A DNA stretch of 64,000 bases, taken from positions 598,857 through 662,856 of the forward strand of contig NZ_MDDN01000002.1 of assembly GCF_001708185.1 (NCBI RefSeq). The letters are read 5' to 3'. The position numbers and the translations under genes were made by a program. Below, in pieces: positions 35,536 through 46,065 of the stretch. Every line of letters starts with the position of its first letter. The first letter of the stretch is position 1. Source of the DNA: Lysinibacillus xylanilyticus. GTDB taxonomy: Bacteria > Bacillota > Bacilli > Bacillales_A > Planococcaceae. The notes below the pieces were generated by a model that saw nothing but the letters and a program-made list of their open reading frames with translations, had not been told where the DNA came from and did no database searches.

Positions 35536-35762
35536 CACACACAATAGCCGTCTCCTGATAGCTTAATTTCACTGATCAACAATATTCAGCAAAACTACAC
35601 GAAAAGTCAACATAACCAAATATTAAATAAGTAAACCAACTGTAATCTTAACATATTTATAGAATACCGACGCATAAATACATTAAAAAGTTCTAGAAAA
35701 ACACAGCTCAATCAAAAAAAATATCGATTGTGTCCTCCTTGTGGAAAGTAGAAGCCTCAAAA

Positions 35763-35797
35763 TAATCGGTGGAGATTTAGAAAACCTCCACCGATTA
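35763..35797 (-). terminator. Terminator of asnB
   Basis: TAATCGGTGGAG / CTCCACCGATTA perfect 12-bp stem. Nearly the same hairpin, with an A-T pair replaced by G-C, terminates the SulP gene at 48182-48214. Confidence 0.85.
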
Positions 35798-35811
35798 AAG
35801 TTACTTCTCTA

Positions 35812-37659
35812 TTACATGTCTACGAAAAATTGTTTATACCATACTAAAAATACATAAGCTGTCCAAATATAACGTCCACGATTCGCTTGTCCTTCATAGT
35901 GCTCATCTAGATAGCCTACTAATTGCTTTGTATCAAAGAATTCATTGGCAAAGTCAGTTGTAAACATTTCTTTTACCATCTTGTAATACTTTTCTTCACG
36001 TAGCCAGTGACGAATTGGCACTGGGAAGCCAAGTTTTGGACGCTTTGCCCATTCTTCAGGTAGTTCCTGATGCGCAGCTTGACGTAGAACATATTTCGTA
36101 TCAATGTCATTTACGCGGTATCTCGATGGAATGTTTTTCGCTAATTCCATCACTTCTTTATCTAAAAATGGTACACGTAATTCGATAGAATGAGCCATAC
36201 TCATTTTATCTGCTTTTAATAAAATATCACCTGGCATCCAAAGATTTAGATCAAGATACTGCATTTTAGTAACATCATCATCACCTGGTACTTCATCGTA
36301 AATACGTTTTGTAATCGATTTTACAGATGGACCATTTTTATAGTCTGGTTTTAAGACATTTAATGCATCTTCTTCATCCCACACAACCGCTTCCCCAATA
36401 AAGCGTTCTTCTACTGTTTGACCACCTTTAACAAGGAAGTGCGTGTATTGATTTTTAGGTAACGCCTCTGCAATACCACGTAATGCTTTACGAATACCAA
36501 ATGGGACTTTCTCATATTTTTGCATTTTGCCTGAGTTTTGATACCATGAGTAGCCACCAAAAATTTCATCTGCACCTTCACCTGAAAGTACAACTGTTAC
36601 ATCCTTTGAAGCTAACTCAGAAAGGAAATAAAGTGGTACTGAAGATGGATTCGATTGTGGCTCGTCCATATGCCACTGAATTTTTGGTAATGCTTCAAAA
36701 CACTCATCAGCTGAAATATATTTACGCTCATTTTGAATATCTAATGTATCAGATAAATCTTTTGCTAAATTTGTTTCATTAAACATATCCTCGTAGTCAG
36801 AGAAACCAACAGAGAAGGATTTATCAGGGCGTAATAATGAAGTAATATAACTTGAATCAATACCACCTGATAAGAAAGAACCAACCTTTACATCACTTAT
36901 TTGATGCGCATCTACTGATTCTCTTACTGTCGTACGAATTTCTTCTACATATTTTTCAATTGGAGCTTCTTTTGCATGGAATTTTTTATCCCAATACTGC
37001 ACAATTTTCTTTTGCCCATTTTGAATAAGCATATAGTGTGCTGGTTGTAATTTGTATACACCTTTAAAGAACGTTTCGTCCATTGAAGAATATTGGAACG
37101 TCAAATAAGGACGTAGCGCATCTTTATTTAATTCTTTAATAAATGATGGGTGTGGTAAAAATGATTTAATTTCTGAACCGAAAATAAAAGTACCATCTGT
37201 TGTGTTTTCTGTATAATACAGTGGCTTAATACCAAAGCCATCACGAGCGATGAATTGTAAATCATTCTTTTTATCCCAAATACAGAATGCGAACATTCCG
37301 CGAAGCTTTTTGACAAATTCTACTCCGTATTCAACATAACCATAAATAATAACTTCACTATCAGAGTGTGTTTTAAAGTTGTGACCTTTTGCAATCAAAT
37401 CAGCACGTAACTCTTGGAAATTAAAAATTTCCCCATTAAATACGAGAACAATATTACCATCCGCACTATATAACGGCTGATTCGCCACGTCTGATAAGTC
37501 GATAATACTTAATCGACGGAATCCTAAAGTTACTTTATCGTCACTGTGAATCCCGCCACTGTCTGGTCCACGGTGAATAATTGTATTCATCATATTTTCG
37601 ATCGTTTGATGATGATCGATCACATTTGTTCCATTAATATAGCCTATAAATCCGCACAT
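35812..37659 (-). CDS. asnB: Asparagine synthetase (glutamine-hydrolysing) AsnB
   Basis: Converts aspartate, ATP and glutamine to asparagine. The start must be the ATG at 37659, because Cys2 of MCGFIGY is the glutaminase nucleophile; it has a GAGGTG ribosome site and gives 615 residues. N-terminal class II glutaminase domain (HRGPDSGG near 31, VVFNGEIFNF near 75) and C-terminal synthetase with PP-loop SFLSGGIDSSYI near 263. In B. subtilis the asnB product of this locus is one of three synthetases and also amidates peptidoglycan. The divergent region to ytfP carries a structured repeat. Confidence 0.94.
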   Translation of the reverse strand: MCGFIGYINGTNVIDHHQTIENMMNTIIHRGPDSGGIHSDDKVTLGFRRLSIIDLSDVANQPLYSADGNIVLVFNGEIFNFQELRADLIAKGHNFKTHSDSEVIIYGYVEYGVEFVKKLRGMFAFCIWDKKNDLQFIARDGFGIKPLYYTENTTDGTFIFGSEIKSFLPHPSFIKELNKDALRPYLTFQYSSMDETFFKGVYKLQPAHYMLIQNGQKKIVQYWDKKFHAKEAPIEKYVEEIRTTVRESVDAHQISDVKVGSFLSGGIDSSYITSLLRPDKSFSVGFSDYEDMFNETNLAKDLSDTLDIQNERKYISADECFEALPKIQWHMDEPQSNPSSVPLYFLSELASKDVTVVLSGEGADEIFGGYSWYQNSGKMQKYEKVPFGIRKALRGIAEALPKNQYTHFLVKGGQTVEERFIGEAVVWDEEDALNVLKPDYKNGPSVKSITKRIYDEVPGDDDVTKMQYLDLNLWMPGDILLKADKMSMAHSIELRVPFLDKEVMELAKNIPSRYRVNDIDTKYVLRQAAHQELPEEWAKRPKLGFPVPIRHWLREEKYYKMVKEMFTTDFANEFFDTKQLVGYLDEHYEGQANRGRYIWTAYVFLVWYKQFFVDM

Positions 37660-37855
37660 TCTATTTTTCACCTCATAATTTAGTGCATAACCTTTACCAT
37701 AATAGCATGAAAAGACATTCATTTCATGCAGACAATACAGATAAAGCAAAACTTTCATCAGTGAGGTTATTCTACACTGATTATTCATTCAACTAACTAG
37801 CGCTTTATCTCTCAATTATACTTGAATTTTCCATCTAAACTTTACACATGTAAGC

Positions 37856-38250
37856 TATTCACCATAACGTAGGGTTAATTTCCGTTCCGACTGAGCGCTT
37901 TGTCGCTGACGCTTTGCTTTCGCGCAGAGCAGAGCTTCCTGGGGGCGTCCGATGAGCCGCTTCGCTTCGCTGCAGGGTCTCGGGGTAACAGATGTTTTTT
38001 GCGCGAAAGCGAAGCGACAGCAGCAAGATGTTTTTTGCGCGAAAGCGAAGCGACAGCAGCAAGATGTTTTTTGCGCGAAAGCGTAGTGCTAACGTAGCGG
38101 CAGCAGAGGGTTTTGTTTGTGCGAAAGCGCAGCGACAGCAACAGCACCGATGTTGGTCATGAAGGCGTTATCACAGGACGTGATGGTTTTAGCCTTCGTT
38201 CCTCTAGCGCTAATCCCCAAGGAGTCGCCCAGTCTCCACTACAATCAACT
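37856..38250. repeat. Structured repeat, type 1, copy at 38.0 kb
   Basis: Left flank CACCATAACGTAGGGTTAAT, then the terminal repeat GACTGAGCG (37889-37897, one mismatch to GACTGGGCG) and right terminal repeat CGCCCAGTC (38226-38234). Between them are about 2.5 tandem units of 36-37 bp ending in GCGCGAAAGCG (about 37995-38080), then GATGTTGG and the nested hairpin (GAAGGC 38161-38166 / GCCTTC 38192-38197; inner ATCAC 38170-38174 / GTGAT 38180-38184; loop AGGAC). It occupies the divergent asnB/ytfP region. Confidence 0.85.
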
Positions 38251-38432
38251 TATATAGCATACGTTTAACAAACGCATATCTCAAGGTTTCGGAAATAACT
38301 CTACATTAAAGTAGAAGATAAAGCATTATAAAATACTTTTGTGTTATTTTCAATGTGAAAGAAGCCCCTCTATATAGACTTCATGTATAATAGGAAAGAT
38401 TCCTAATTTGAAGAGAAAGTGAGTTTTAATAT

Positions 38433-39683
38433 ATGTACGATGTTATCGTTATCGGTGGTGGCCCATCAGGTTTAATGGCCGCTGTCGCTGCTGGTGAGCG
38501 TAAAAAGAAAGTACTATTACTAGAAAAAGGGACAAAGCTCGGTAAAAAATTGGCCATTTCTGGCGGTGGTCGTTGTAATGTTACCAATCGTTTACCTGTA
38601 GAAGAAATAGTCAAGCACATACCTGGAAATGGTCGTTTTCTTTACAGTCCTTTTACGGTTTACAACAACGAAGATATTATCGCATTTTTCGAAGGACTTG
38701 GCGTTGCATTAAAGGAGGAAGATCACGGGCGTATGTTCCCCGTTTCTAATCGTGCTCAAGATGTGGTCGATGCACTTATTCGTCAACTTCAGCGGCTACA
38801 TGTTGAAGTACGCTTAAACACACCAGTTAATAAACTTCTAATGGATGAGGACAAAATTCTCGGTGTACGCCTTACAGATGGTACTGAAATTCGCAGTGAA
38901 GCCGTAATCGTTGCAGTTGGTGGAAAAGCTGTTCCACAAACAGGTTCGACAGGAGATGGTTATCCATGGGCAGAACGTGCTGGTCATACAATCACAACAC
39001 TTTTCCCTACTGAGGTTCCTGTTATATCAAAAGAGGATTTTATTCAAGCTCGCGAACTACAAGGGCTAGCGTTACGAGATGTAGCTGTTTCTGTCTTAAA
39101 CAAAAAGGGCAAGGTACTTATAACCCATCAAATGGATATGCTATTTACGCATTTCGGAATAAGTGGCCCTGCTGTGTTACGCTGTAGTCAATTTGTTGTT
39201 AAAGAGTTAATGAAAACAGGTTACGAGCCTGTGACAATGCGTATTCAAACACTCGTTGATTATAATGAAGAAACGTGCCTGCAATATTTAAACAGACTTA
39301 TTAAAGAAGATCCTAAAAAAGCAGTGAAAAATGTTTGGAAAGGAATTGCGCCTGAACGCTGGTTGTTATTTTTATGTGAACGCGCGGATATCGATGTACA
39401 AATGACAGGCATTGAATTATCACAGGAAAAAATTCGCAACTTAGCTAGACTACTCGTCAATTTCACAATGTCGGTTAGTAGTACGCAGTCTCTTGAAAAA
39501 GCATTTGTCACTGGGGGTGGAGTTTCTGTTAAAGAGATTGAACCAAAGACAATGGCCTCGAAGAAAAAGGATGGGTTATTTTTCTGCGGAGAAATCCTTG
39601 ATATTCACGGCTATACAGGTGGCTATAATATAACGTCTGCACTCGTTACAGGACGTATCGCAGGGATGAATGCAGGAATGTAA
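38433..39683 (+). CDS. ytfP: YtfP, HI0933-family FAD-dependent flavoprotein
   Basis: 416 residues of the HI0933/BaiN-like family of FAD-binding proteins. N-terminal Rossmann motif [17 protein letters not shown] (residues 4-20), [13 protein letters not shown] near 45-57, and a C-terminal [17 protein letters not shown]...[19 protein letters not shown] typical of the family. Likely an oxidoreductase of unknown substrate, cytoplasmic. Start ATG with an AGAGAAAGTGAG-type ribosome site. It is divergent from asnB and followed by tandem repeats. Confidence 0.9.
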   Translation: MYDVIVIGGGPSGLMAAVAAGERKKKVLLLEKGTKLGKKLAISGGGRCNVTNRLPVEEIVKHIPGNGRFLYSPFTVYNNEDIIAFFEGLGVALKEEDHGRMFPVSNRAQDVVDALIRQLQRLHVEVRLNTPVNKLLMDEDKILGVRLTDGTEIRSEAVIVAVGGKAVPQTGSTGDGYPWAERAGHTITTLFPTEVPVISKEDFIQARELQGLALRDVAVSVLNKKGKVLITHQMDMLFTHFGISGPAVLRCSQFVVKELMKTGYEPVTMRIQTLVDYNEETCLQYLNRLIKEDPKKAVKNVWKGIAPERWLLFLCERADIDVQMTGIELSQEKIRNLARLLVNFTMSVSSTQSLEKAFVTGGGVSVKEIEPKTMASKKKDGLFFCGEILDIHGYTGGYNITSALVTGRIAGMNAGM

Positions 39684-39701
39684 GATTACTGTATCGGGGG
39701 C

Positions 39702-39869
39702 TTTTATCAGCGGACTTTCGGGAGTTATCGGCGATTTTTAGGTCTTTTATCAGCGATTTCCCGCAAGTTATCAGCGATTCCGGACTTTTATCAGCGATTT
39801 CCCACAAGTTATCAGCGATTCCAGGGCTTTTATCAGCGATTTCCCGCAAGTTATCAGCGATTCTAGATC
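39702..39869. repeat. Four tandem ~42-bp repeats
   Basis: Units start at about 39702, 39745, 39786 and 39828, each containing TTTTATCAGCGATTTCCCGC followed by AAGTTATCAGCGATTC; the first unit is the most diverged. TTATCAGCG (or TTATCGGCG) appears eight times, twice per unit. No coding sense in any frame. Immediately downstream of ytfP. Confidence 0.85.
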
Positions 39870-39885
39870 TTCTATCCATTAAAAA

Positions 39886-40033
39886 GAAGCTGGGACAAAA
39901 AGAAAAAATGTTAGACCGATTGTATTGGTCTAACATTTTTTTGATTCAGGAAGGAACAACCTACTCACTGAAGCGAAAAAGTTACTATCTTTTTTCGCTA
40001 TTATTCAAAATAATAGCGTTTTGTCCCAGCTTC
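39886..40033. repeat. 148-bp inverted-repeat element
   Basis: GAAGCTGGGACAAAA at 39886-39900 and its reverse complement at 40019-40033. Three further hairpins lie inside (39903-39917 with 39927-39941; about 39972-39979 with 39992-39999; 39996-40005 with 40009-40018). Located between convergent ytfP and the AIM24-like gene, so it can act as a terminator; it looks like a MITE-type element. Confidence 0.75.
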
Positions 40034-40037
40034 CTTT

Positions 40038-40730
40038 TTAGCTTTCTTTAGTCACATACACTTCCTCAAACGGTTGAATAATGACAAAGCCTTCACCTGA
40101 GAAAGCCATTTGAATGGACTCACCGCTCCCACGACCGATAAACGTACGGAAGCTAATATCTGTTTTAAATTCTGGTTTCAAATTGCCTGACCATGCTACT
40201 GTTGCATGTGGGTCCGTATAAACCGTTTCACCAGGTTTCACTAGCAAGGTAAGCGGTTCAAAATGAGTTGTAATAGCGACCTTCCCTTTTCCTTGTAACG
40301 TTACATTAAACAACCCACCTGACATGACTCCAGCCATTTTACGCATTAATTGAATATCCCATTCTATACTCGGTTCAAATGCAAGTAAGTCATTACCATT
40401 GACACAAATACTTTCACCCTTTAAATCGAAGATTGTTACTTTTTTTCCTTGATCGGCTAAGTACAGTCGCCCTTTCCCATTCGCTTTCATAAGTTGTGTA
40501 CCTTCGCCTGTTAATGCCTTTTTAAACATTTTACCTAATCCATGCTCCAACACACGCTCACGCTCAAACTTAATATCGCCTATGTAGGAAATCATTGCGC
40601 CCATTTTTGACCATACTTCACCATCTAGATTGACCTCTAATACACGTTCAGTTTCTAACTCGAAATATTCATTTTCGTTGTCGTCCTGTTGTGTTTTATT
40701 GACAAATTCATCTAATGAAAATTTACCCAT
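40038..40730 (-). CDS. AIM24 / TIGR00266-family protein
   Basis: 230 residues from the ATG at 40730 (MGKFSLDEFVNKTQ), which has a GGGAGG ribosome site. The body is the all-beta AIM24 fold seen in many bacterial proteins of unknown function: YFELETERVLEVNLDGEVWSKMGAMISYIGDI, GKGRLYLADQGKKV, LFNVTLQGKGKVAITTHF, VYTDPHATVAWSGNL, FIGRGSGESIQMAFSGEGFVIIQP. Cytoplasmic by sequence. Function unknown. A palindrome TGTTATATAACA lies about 300 bp upstream. Confidence 0.82.
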   Translation of the reverse strand: MGKFSLDEFVNKTQQDDNENEYFELETERVLEVNLDGEVWSKMGAMISYIGDIKFERERVLEHGLGKMFKKALTGEGTQLMKANGKGRLYLADQGKKVTIFDLKGESICVNGNDLLAFEPSIEWDIQLMRKMAGVMSGGLFNVTLQGKGKVAITTHFEPLTLLVKPGETVYTDPHATVAWSGNLKPEFKTDISFRTFIGRGSGESIQMAFSGEGFVIIQPFEEVYVTKES

Positions 40731-41029
40731 TCCAATTCCTCCCTTTTTTATCTTATATACGTTTAAACTAATGAAAAGATTCAATTCATTTTAATTCCTC
40801 TTGAATTTCGCACTCTAACTAAACTTACAAACTTATGCATTAACGGTTGTTCCTAAATATTTCTGACAAATACATCCCCATTTTTAGGTCCCCATTAAAG
40901 ATTAATTCATGAGCCTTGCATTTACTTTTCGTTGCAAAAATTCTCTTTTGGTAGCGAAATCACTTTATTTCCTGTAATGATATTGACATCAGACAACAGC
41001 TGTTATACATTAAAAAAAGATTAATCAAG

Positions 41030-41041
41030 TGTTATATAACA
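41030..41041. promoter_or_regulatory. Palindrome TGTTATATAACA between AIM24-like and OFA transporter genes
   Basis: Exact copy of the 12-bp palindrome in the acsA-acuA region, 89 bp beyond the OFA transporter stop and 300 bp before the AIM24-like start. A shorter palindrome AACAGCTGTT is at 40995-41004. The rest of the 398-bp gap 40731-41128 is AT-rich with nothing else supported. Confidence 0.35.
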
Positions 41042-41128
41042 ACTGCTACAAAAAAAGACCATACAAGCGTCATGTGCGAAATGACACTCATATGGCGAAT
41101 ACTTTCAAGTGCGAATTGAAAGTAAAAT

Positions 41129-42400
41129 TTATCGTGTAGCAGAGACGTCTCCAACCTTTTGAGAAGCTTCTTTTAATGCAGTTTGTTTACGTACATCGGC
41201 ACGTAAAGTTATTGAAATTATTAATGAGGCTGCAATTAATCCTGTAAACACATAGAATACTGGAATATAGCTTCCATAAGCATTTTTAATTGCGCTTACT
41301 AAAAGTGGTCCAAAAACTCCACCTAATGACCATGTTGTTAATAAATAACCATGAATAACACCAAGTTGCTTCGTACCGAATAAATCACTTGCAAATGCAG
41401 GTAAATTCGAGAAACCTCCACCATAGCAACTAACAACTAAGAAAATAAGTGCTTGGAAAATAATAGCGTTTGTTGTATATGGTAAGACGATAAATGTAAC
41501 TAGCTGTATGATAAAGAAAATTACAAAGACGTTCGAACGACCAATATAGTCAGACACAGCAGCCCATACTAAACGACCACCACCATTAAATAATCCCATT
41601 ACTCCTACCATTGCTGCGGCTCCCGCAACTGATAATCCTACAATTTCCTGAGCCATTGGAGATGCAACAGAAATCATCATAATACCTGCTGTTACGTTTA
41701 CTAAATGCATCGCCCATAGCATCCAGAAATGCTTAGTTCTTACAGCTTCACGCGCTGACATGACAGCTAAATCTTTTTTCACAACTTCTTTACCATTGTT
41801 TGCAGCAGCCTTCATATTCGCTGGCATATAACCAGGTGCAGGCGGCACTATATATAAAGCCCCTAAAATCATTAACGTGAAATAACTTGCCCCTAAAATG
41901 AAGTACGTTGTAGAAATCCCCACAGCCTCCATTAAGTTAGCTGCGACAGGCGCTGTAATGAGTGCCCCTGATCCAAACCCAAGTACAGCCATACCTGTTG
42001 CCAAACCACGACGGTCTGGGAACCATTTAACTAATGTCGATACAGGTGAAATATAACCAATACCCATACCCAATCCACTTAGTAAACCATATGTTAACCA
42101 GTACATTGTTACGGAATCCATTTCAATCGCTAGACCAGCACCAGCTTGTCCTGCCCCAAATAGAACAGCTGCTATCATTGCAGATTTACGTGGCCCCATT
42201 TTCTCTACTAAGCTACCAAATAATGCTGCGGAAGAACCCGCAAGCCCCATCATTATTGTAAAGGCAACCGTTACGTTTGTTTCACTCCATCCCATCTCTG
42301 TGACAATCGGTAGCTTATATACACTGTATGCATATGCTCCACCGATCGAAAGATGAATAGCGATTGCGGATAATGCAATTAACCATCTATTTTTATTCAT
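41129..42400 (-). CDS. OFA-family (oxalate/formate antiporter-like) MFS transporter
   Basis: 423 residues from the ATG at 42400 (MNKNRWLIAL). Twelve membrane segments. The OFA subfamily pattern is clear: GGAYAYSVYKLPIVTEMGWSE near the start, MGPRKSAMIAAVLFGAGQAGAGLA, GLGMGIGYISPVSTLVKWFPDRRGLATGMAV, and the second-half GRLVWAAVSDYIGRSNVF. Related proteins carry oxalate/formate, or (E. coli YhjX) respond to pyruvate; here a small organic acid is likely but unproven. Motifs resembling the acsA-acuA palindrome occur on both sides of the gene. Confidence 0.85.
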   Translation of the reverse strand: MNKNRWLIALSAIAIHLSIGGAYAYSVYKLPIVTEMGWSETNVTVAFTIMMGLAGSSAALFGSLVEKMGPRKSAMIAAVLFGAGQAGAGLAIEMDSVTMYWLTYGLLSGLGMGIGYISPVSTLVKWFPDRRGLATGMAVLGFGSGALITAPVAANLMEAVGISTTYFILGASYFTLMILGALYIVPPAPGYMPANMKAAANNGKEVVKKDLAVMSAREAVRTKHFWMLWAMHLVNVTAGIMMISVASPMAQEIVGLSVAGAAAMVGVMGLFNGGGRLVWAAVSDYIGRSNVFVIFFIIQLVTFIVLPYTTNAIIFQALIFLVVSCYGGGFSNLPAFASDLFGTKQLGVIHGYLLTTWSLGGVFGPLLVSAIKNAYGSYIPVFYVFTGLIAASLIISITLRADVRKQTALKEASQKVGDVSATR

Positions 42401-43183
42401 AAATTCTCTTTTCTCCCCTCTTTTGCTACCTGTGAAAGTTTTATGAACGTCCATGTAAAACAATTTACCATTTAGAATTATTCAAATGCAAGATGTTTTT
42501 CAAAAAAATATTATTTCCCCAAAAAGTTTTTTATTTTTCACCCTTGTTATATTACATCGAAAACCCTACAACCTCTAAGTAAATAGCTGTTTATTAAAGG
42601 AAAACCACAACACTTTTTAGCTAATATTACTTTTCCACACTATTACCGCAGCTCATAAAAATTATTCTAATATAATTAAATTTGTGCATATTTTCACATT
42701 CAAACAATGTATAGTTCATATTTTTCTGACTCACTTATTTTTTTCGCCCTTCTCATAAATCATAATCGAATATCAAATAGGTAGAAATATTAAGAATAAA
42801 AGAGAATTTTAAAACCTAAACAAAAGAAATTTACCACACAAAAAGAAACCAAAAAATTATATTAAATGATATTTTTAACTTTTATTAAATTTCCACTTCA
42901 ATAAACCAAATCCATATTGTGCATATTTCAAGTTAGATGATCAGTACCTATTCATTTTTATTATTCAAATATATATATTTTCTTTCAATAGGAATTGTGT
43001 CATCCTTATTTAACAATGGCTAGTGATGTTATTTAAACCTAAAAGCAACTATTCCAATTAGTTTTCATCAAATACATTTGTTATAGCGCGCAAGTGAAAA
43101 TTTTACTTTTTAACTAATATTGGTTCACTACTACAACGATGGTTATTGTCGTATCGATATCCCAGTTGGTTTCAGTATAAAAG
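42401..43183. other. AT-rich gene-free region
   Basis: About 780 bp without a credible gene. Apart from the palindrome-like site at 42545-42556 it is very AT-rich, with poly-A/T stretches and no hairpins I would call. It may contain the transporter promoter. Confidence 0.5.
42545..42556. promoter_or_regulatory. Near-palindrome TGTTATATTACA upstream of the OFA transporter
   Basis: One mismatch from the TGTTATATAACA found at 2316 and 41030; 145 bp before the transporter start. Confidence 0.3.
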
Positions 43184-43214
43184 AAAAAAGTGCCCAAATT
43201 TTGGACACTTTTTT
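43184..43214 (-). terminator. Terminator of leuS
   Basis: AAAAAAGTGCCCAAA / TTTGGACACTTTTTT hairpin with one G-T pair, ending 6 bp before the leuS stop codon on the minus strand. Confidence 0.8.
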
Positions 43215-43219
43215 CATGA

Positions 43220-45637
43220 TTATTTAACTACGATGTTAACAAGCTTGCCTGGGATAACAATGATTTTTACTAAGTCTTTGCCTGCCATATACTCTTGTAC
43301 TTTGTCATCTGCAAGTGCTACTTTTTCGATTTCCTCTTTTGAAGCATCTTTTGCTACGATGATTTTGGCACGTACTTTGCCGGCAACCTGAACTGCGACT
43401 TCCACTTCATCATCAACAAGTTTAGACTCGTCATATGTTGGCCATTGCTCATATGAAAGTGTTGTATCATGACCTAATAGCTGCCATAGTTCCTCCGCAA
43501 CGTGTGGAACCATTGGAGCTAGCATCTTCACAAAGCCTTCTGCGTAAGCTGTCGGAATAACATCCGCTTTGTAGCAGTCGTTAATGAATACCATCATTTG
43601 TGAAATAGCTGTATTAAAGCGAATACCTTCATAATCCTCTGTCACTTTTTTTACAGTTTGATGGTACGATTTTTCAAGTGTTTTATCATCAGAAGCTTGG
43701 ATTTTCGCTGCGATTGTTCCACCTTCTTCATTGATAAATAGACGCCAAATACGATCTAAGAAGCGACGTGCTCCGTCCAAACCATTTGTTGACCATGCAA
43801 CAGATGCTTCAAGTGGACCCATGAACATTTCATAGAGACGTAAAGTATCAGCACCGTGTGAAGAAATGATTTCATCAGGGTTCACAACATTACCTTTTGA
43901 TTTAGACATTTTTTCATTACCTTCACCAAGAATCATCCCTTGGTTAAATAATTTATGGAATGGCTCTTTCGTGTGTACAACACCTAAATCGTATAGTACT
44001 TTGTGCCAGAAGCGAGCGTATAGTAAGTGTAATACAGCATGCTCAGCCCCACCGATATAAATATCAACTGGTAACCAGCGTTTTAGTAACTCAGGGTCTG
44101 CAATTGCTTCTTTATTTGTTGGGTCAATATAACGTATGAAGTACCAGCTAGAACCTGCCCATTGTGGCATCGTGTTCGTTTCGCGACGACCTTTTTTGCC
44201 TGTTTCAGGGTCAACAACATTTACCCATTCAGAAATATTTGCTAGTGGAGATTCACCAGTACCTGAAGGTCGAATATTATCTGTTTTTGGTAGCACTAAT
44301 GGTAATTCGGATTCTGGTACTGGCGTCGTTGTACCATCTTCCCAATGAATCATAGGAATTGGCTCTCCCCAGTAACGTTGACGAGAGAATAACCAGTCGC
44401 GAAGACGGTAAGAGATTTTCTTCTCCCCTACGCCTTTTTCCTCAAGCCATTCAATTGCCTTAGCAATACCGTCCTCTTTGTTTAAGCCATCAAGGAAGTC
44501 AGAGTTAATGTGCTTACCATCACCTGTGAATGCCTCTTTGCTTATGTCGCCGCCTTCAAGCACAGCAGTAATTTCTAAGCCAAATTCTGTTGCGAATTCA
44601 TAGTCACGTTCATCATGTGCTGGAACTGCCATAATTGCGCCAGTACCGTATGATGCTAATACGTAGTCCGCAATCCAAATCGGCATTTTTTTGCCGTTAA
44701 TAGGATTAACTGCGTAGGCACCAGTAAATACGCCAGTTTTTTCTTTCGCTAAATCTGTACGCTCTAAATCAGATTTCATTTTTACTTTTTCTAAATAAGC
44801 TTCTACAGCTTGGCGTTGTTCAGCAGTTGTAATTTGCTCCACTAATTTATGCTCAGGCGCAAGAACACAGTATGTAGCACCAAATAATGTATCAGGACGA
44901 GTTGTAAACACTGTGAAGTTTTCATCTGTACCATCAATGCTAAATGTTACTTCTGCACCCTCAGAGCGACCAATCCAGTTACGTTGCATATCTTTAATAG
45001 ACTCTGGCCAATCAACTTCCTCTAAGTCGTCGATTAAACGATCTGCATAGGCAGTAATTTTAAGCATCCATTGCTTCATCGGACGACGTTCTACTGGATG
45101 ACCACCACGCTCTGACTTTCCATCAATAACCTCTTCGTTTGCAAGTACTGTTCCAAGTGCTGGGCACCAGTTTACAGCCACTTCATCTACATACGCTAAG
45201 CCTTTTTTATAAAGTTGGATAAAAATCCACTGTGTCCATTTATAATATTCTGGGTCTGTAGTGTTAATTTCGCGATCCCAATCATAGCTAAATCCTAGCT
45301 CTTGAATTTGACGCTTAAATGTCGCAATATTTTTCGCTGTAAATTCTGCTGGGTCATTCCCTGTATCAAGTGCATATTGCTCTGCTGGTAAACCAAATGC
45401 ATCCCACCCCATTGGATGTAGAACATTATAGCCTTGCATACGTTTAAAGCGTGAAAGGATGTCTGTCGCTGTATAACCTTCCGGGTGTCCTACGTGAAGA
45501 CCTGCGCCTGATGGGTATGGGAACATATCTAACGCATAAAATTTTGGTTTATCCGTTTCATTTTCAGTTTTGAAAGTTTTATTATCGGCCCAATATTGCT
45601 GCCACTTTTTTTCGATTTGTAGATGATTAAAACTCAC
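43220..45637 (-). CDS. leuS: Leucyl-tRNA synthetase
   Basis: Class I aminoacyl-tRNA synthetase of 805 residues. HIGH-type motif [19 protein letters not shown] near residues 39-57, CP1 editing domain with [12 protein letters not shown] near 245, and KMSKSKGN near 577-584. The start is GTG at 45637 behind GAAGGAGG. Expression is evidently controlled by the T-box leader upstream, whose specifier fits a leucine codon. Confidence 0.97.
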   Translation of the reverse strand: MSFNHLQIEKKWQQYWADNKTFKTENETDKPKFYALDMFPYPSGAGLHVGHPEGYTATDILSRFKRMQGYNVLHPMGWDAFGLPAEQYALDTGNDPAEFTAKNIATFKRQIQELGFSYDWDREINTTDPEYYKWTQWIFIQLYKKGLAYVDEVAVNWCPALGTVLANEEVIDGKSERGGHPVERRPMKQWMLKITAYADRLIDDLEEVDWPESIKDMQRNWIGRSEGAEVTFSIDGTDENFTVFTTRPDTLFGATYCVLAPEHKLVEQITTAEQRQAVEAYLEKVKMKSDLERTDLAKEKTGVFTGAYAVNPINGKKMPIWIADYVLASYGTGAIMAVPAHDERDYEFATEFGLEITAVLEGGDISKEAFTGDGKHINSDFLDGLNKEDGIAKAIEWLEEKGVGEKKISYRLRDWLFSRQRYWGEPIPMIHWEDGTTTPVPESELPLVLPKTDNIRPSGTGESPLANISEWVNVVDPETGKKGRRETNTMPQWAGSSWYFIRYIDPTNKEAIADPELLKRWLPVDIYIGGAEHAVLHLLYARFWHKVLYDLGVVHTKEPFHKLFNQGMILGEGNEKMSKSKGNVVNPDEIISSHGADTLRLYEMFMGPLEASVAWSTNGLDGARRFLDRIWRLFINEEGGTIAAKIQASDDKTLEKSYHQTVKKVTEDYEGIRFNTAISQMMVFINDCYKADVIPTAYAEGFVKMLAPMVPHVAEELWQLLGHDTTLSYEQWPTYDESKLVDDEVEVAVQVAGKVRAKIIVAKDASKEEIEKVALADDKVQEYMAGKDLVKIIVIPGKLVNIVVK

Positions 45638-45699
45638 GATTTTTCCTCCTTCGAATTTGTAATATTACTCTTCATAATAATTGACAAAATATTTAAAAA

Positions 45700-45930
45700 A
45701 TAAAAAAACTCGCCCCTTTCTGTAGAAAGGGACGAGAGAATTCGTATCTCCCGCGGTACCACCCAAATTAGTGATCACACTCGGCTTTAGCTTCCTTAAC
45801 GCGGAAGGAACGGCACGCGTTGTTTCACGCGGGCAGACTCAGAAGGCGAGTTCAATTTGCTTTCCTACTAGCTCCCACCAACCGCTAGCTCTCTTAAAAG
45901 AAACACAAATTTACTATTCCTCATCACTGT
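45700..45930 (-). promoter_or_regulatory. T-box leader of leuS
   Basis: On the minus strand: the conserved T-box GGGTGGTACCGCGGG at 45750-45764, upstream stem I/II region with GAACTC (specifier read as CUC, leucine), and downstream the terminator ACTCGCCCCTTTC / GAAAGGGACGAG (45708-45720 with 45725-45736) followed by a long T run. Uncharged tRNA-Leu would stabilise the antiterminator and switch on leuS. Confidence 0.92.
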
Positions 45931-45949
45931 CTTTTCATGTATTGCATTT

Positions 45950-45979
45950 ATTCTAATGGAAAGTACTGAAAAGCACAAG
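45950..45979 (-). promoter_or_regulatory. Promoter of the leuS leader
   Basis: Minus strand -35 TTGTGC (45974-45979) and -10 TAGAAT (45950-45955), spacing 18, correctly placed just upstream of the T-box. Confidence 0.55.
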
Positions 45980-46065
45980 GCTTTGTTTACATACTACCCA
46001 TTATTGAACAATTCAATCCTTAAAGGTAGCAATACCCGAAATACATTGTGTCCATAGAGCTCGCA

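Noticed and set aside
37660..37788. Longer N-terminus for AsnB
   Set aside because: The family needs Cys2 as the nucleophile, and the ATG at 37659 has its own ribosome site.
39702..39869. Replication origin based on TTATCAGCG resemblance to DnaA boxes
   Set aside because: The match to TTATCCACA is poor, and no dnaA, dnaN or AT-rich unwinding region is adjacent.
42464..43183. Hidden gene in the 0.75-kb gap before leuS
   Set aside because: No frame with plausible composition or start signal on either strand; the region is simply AT-rich.
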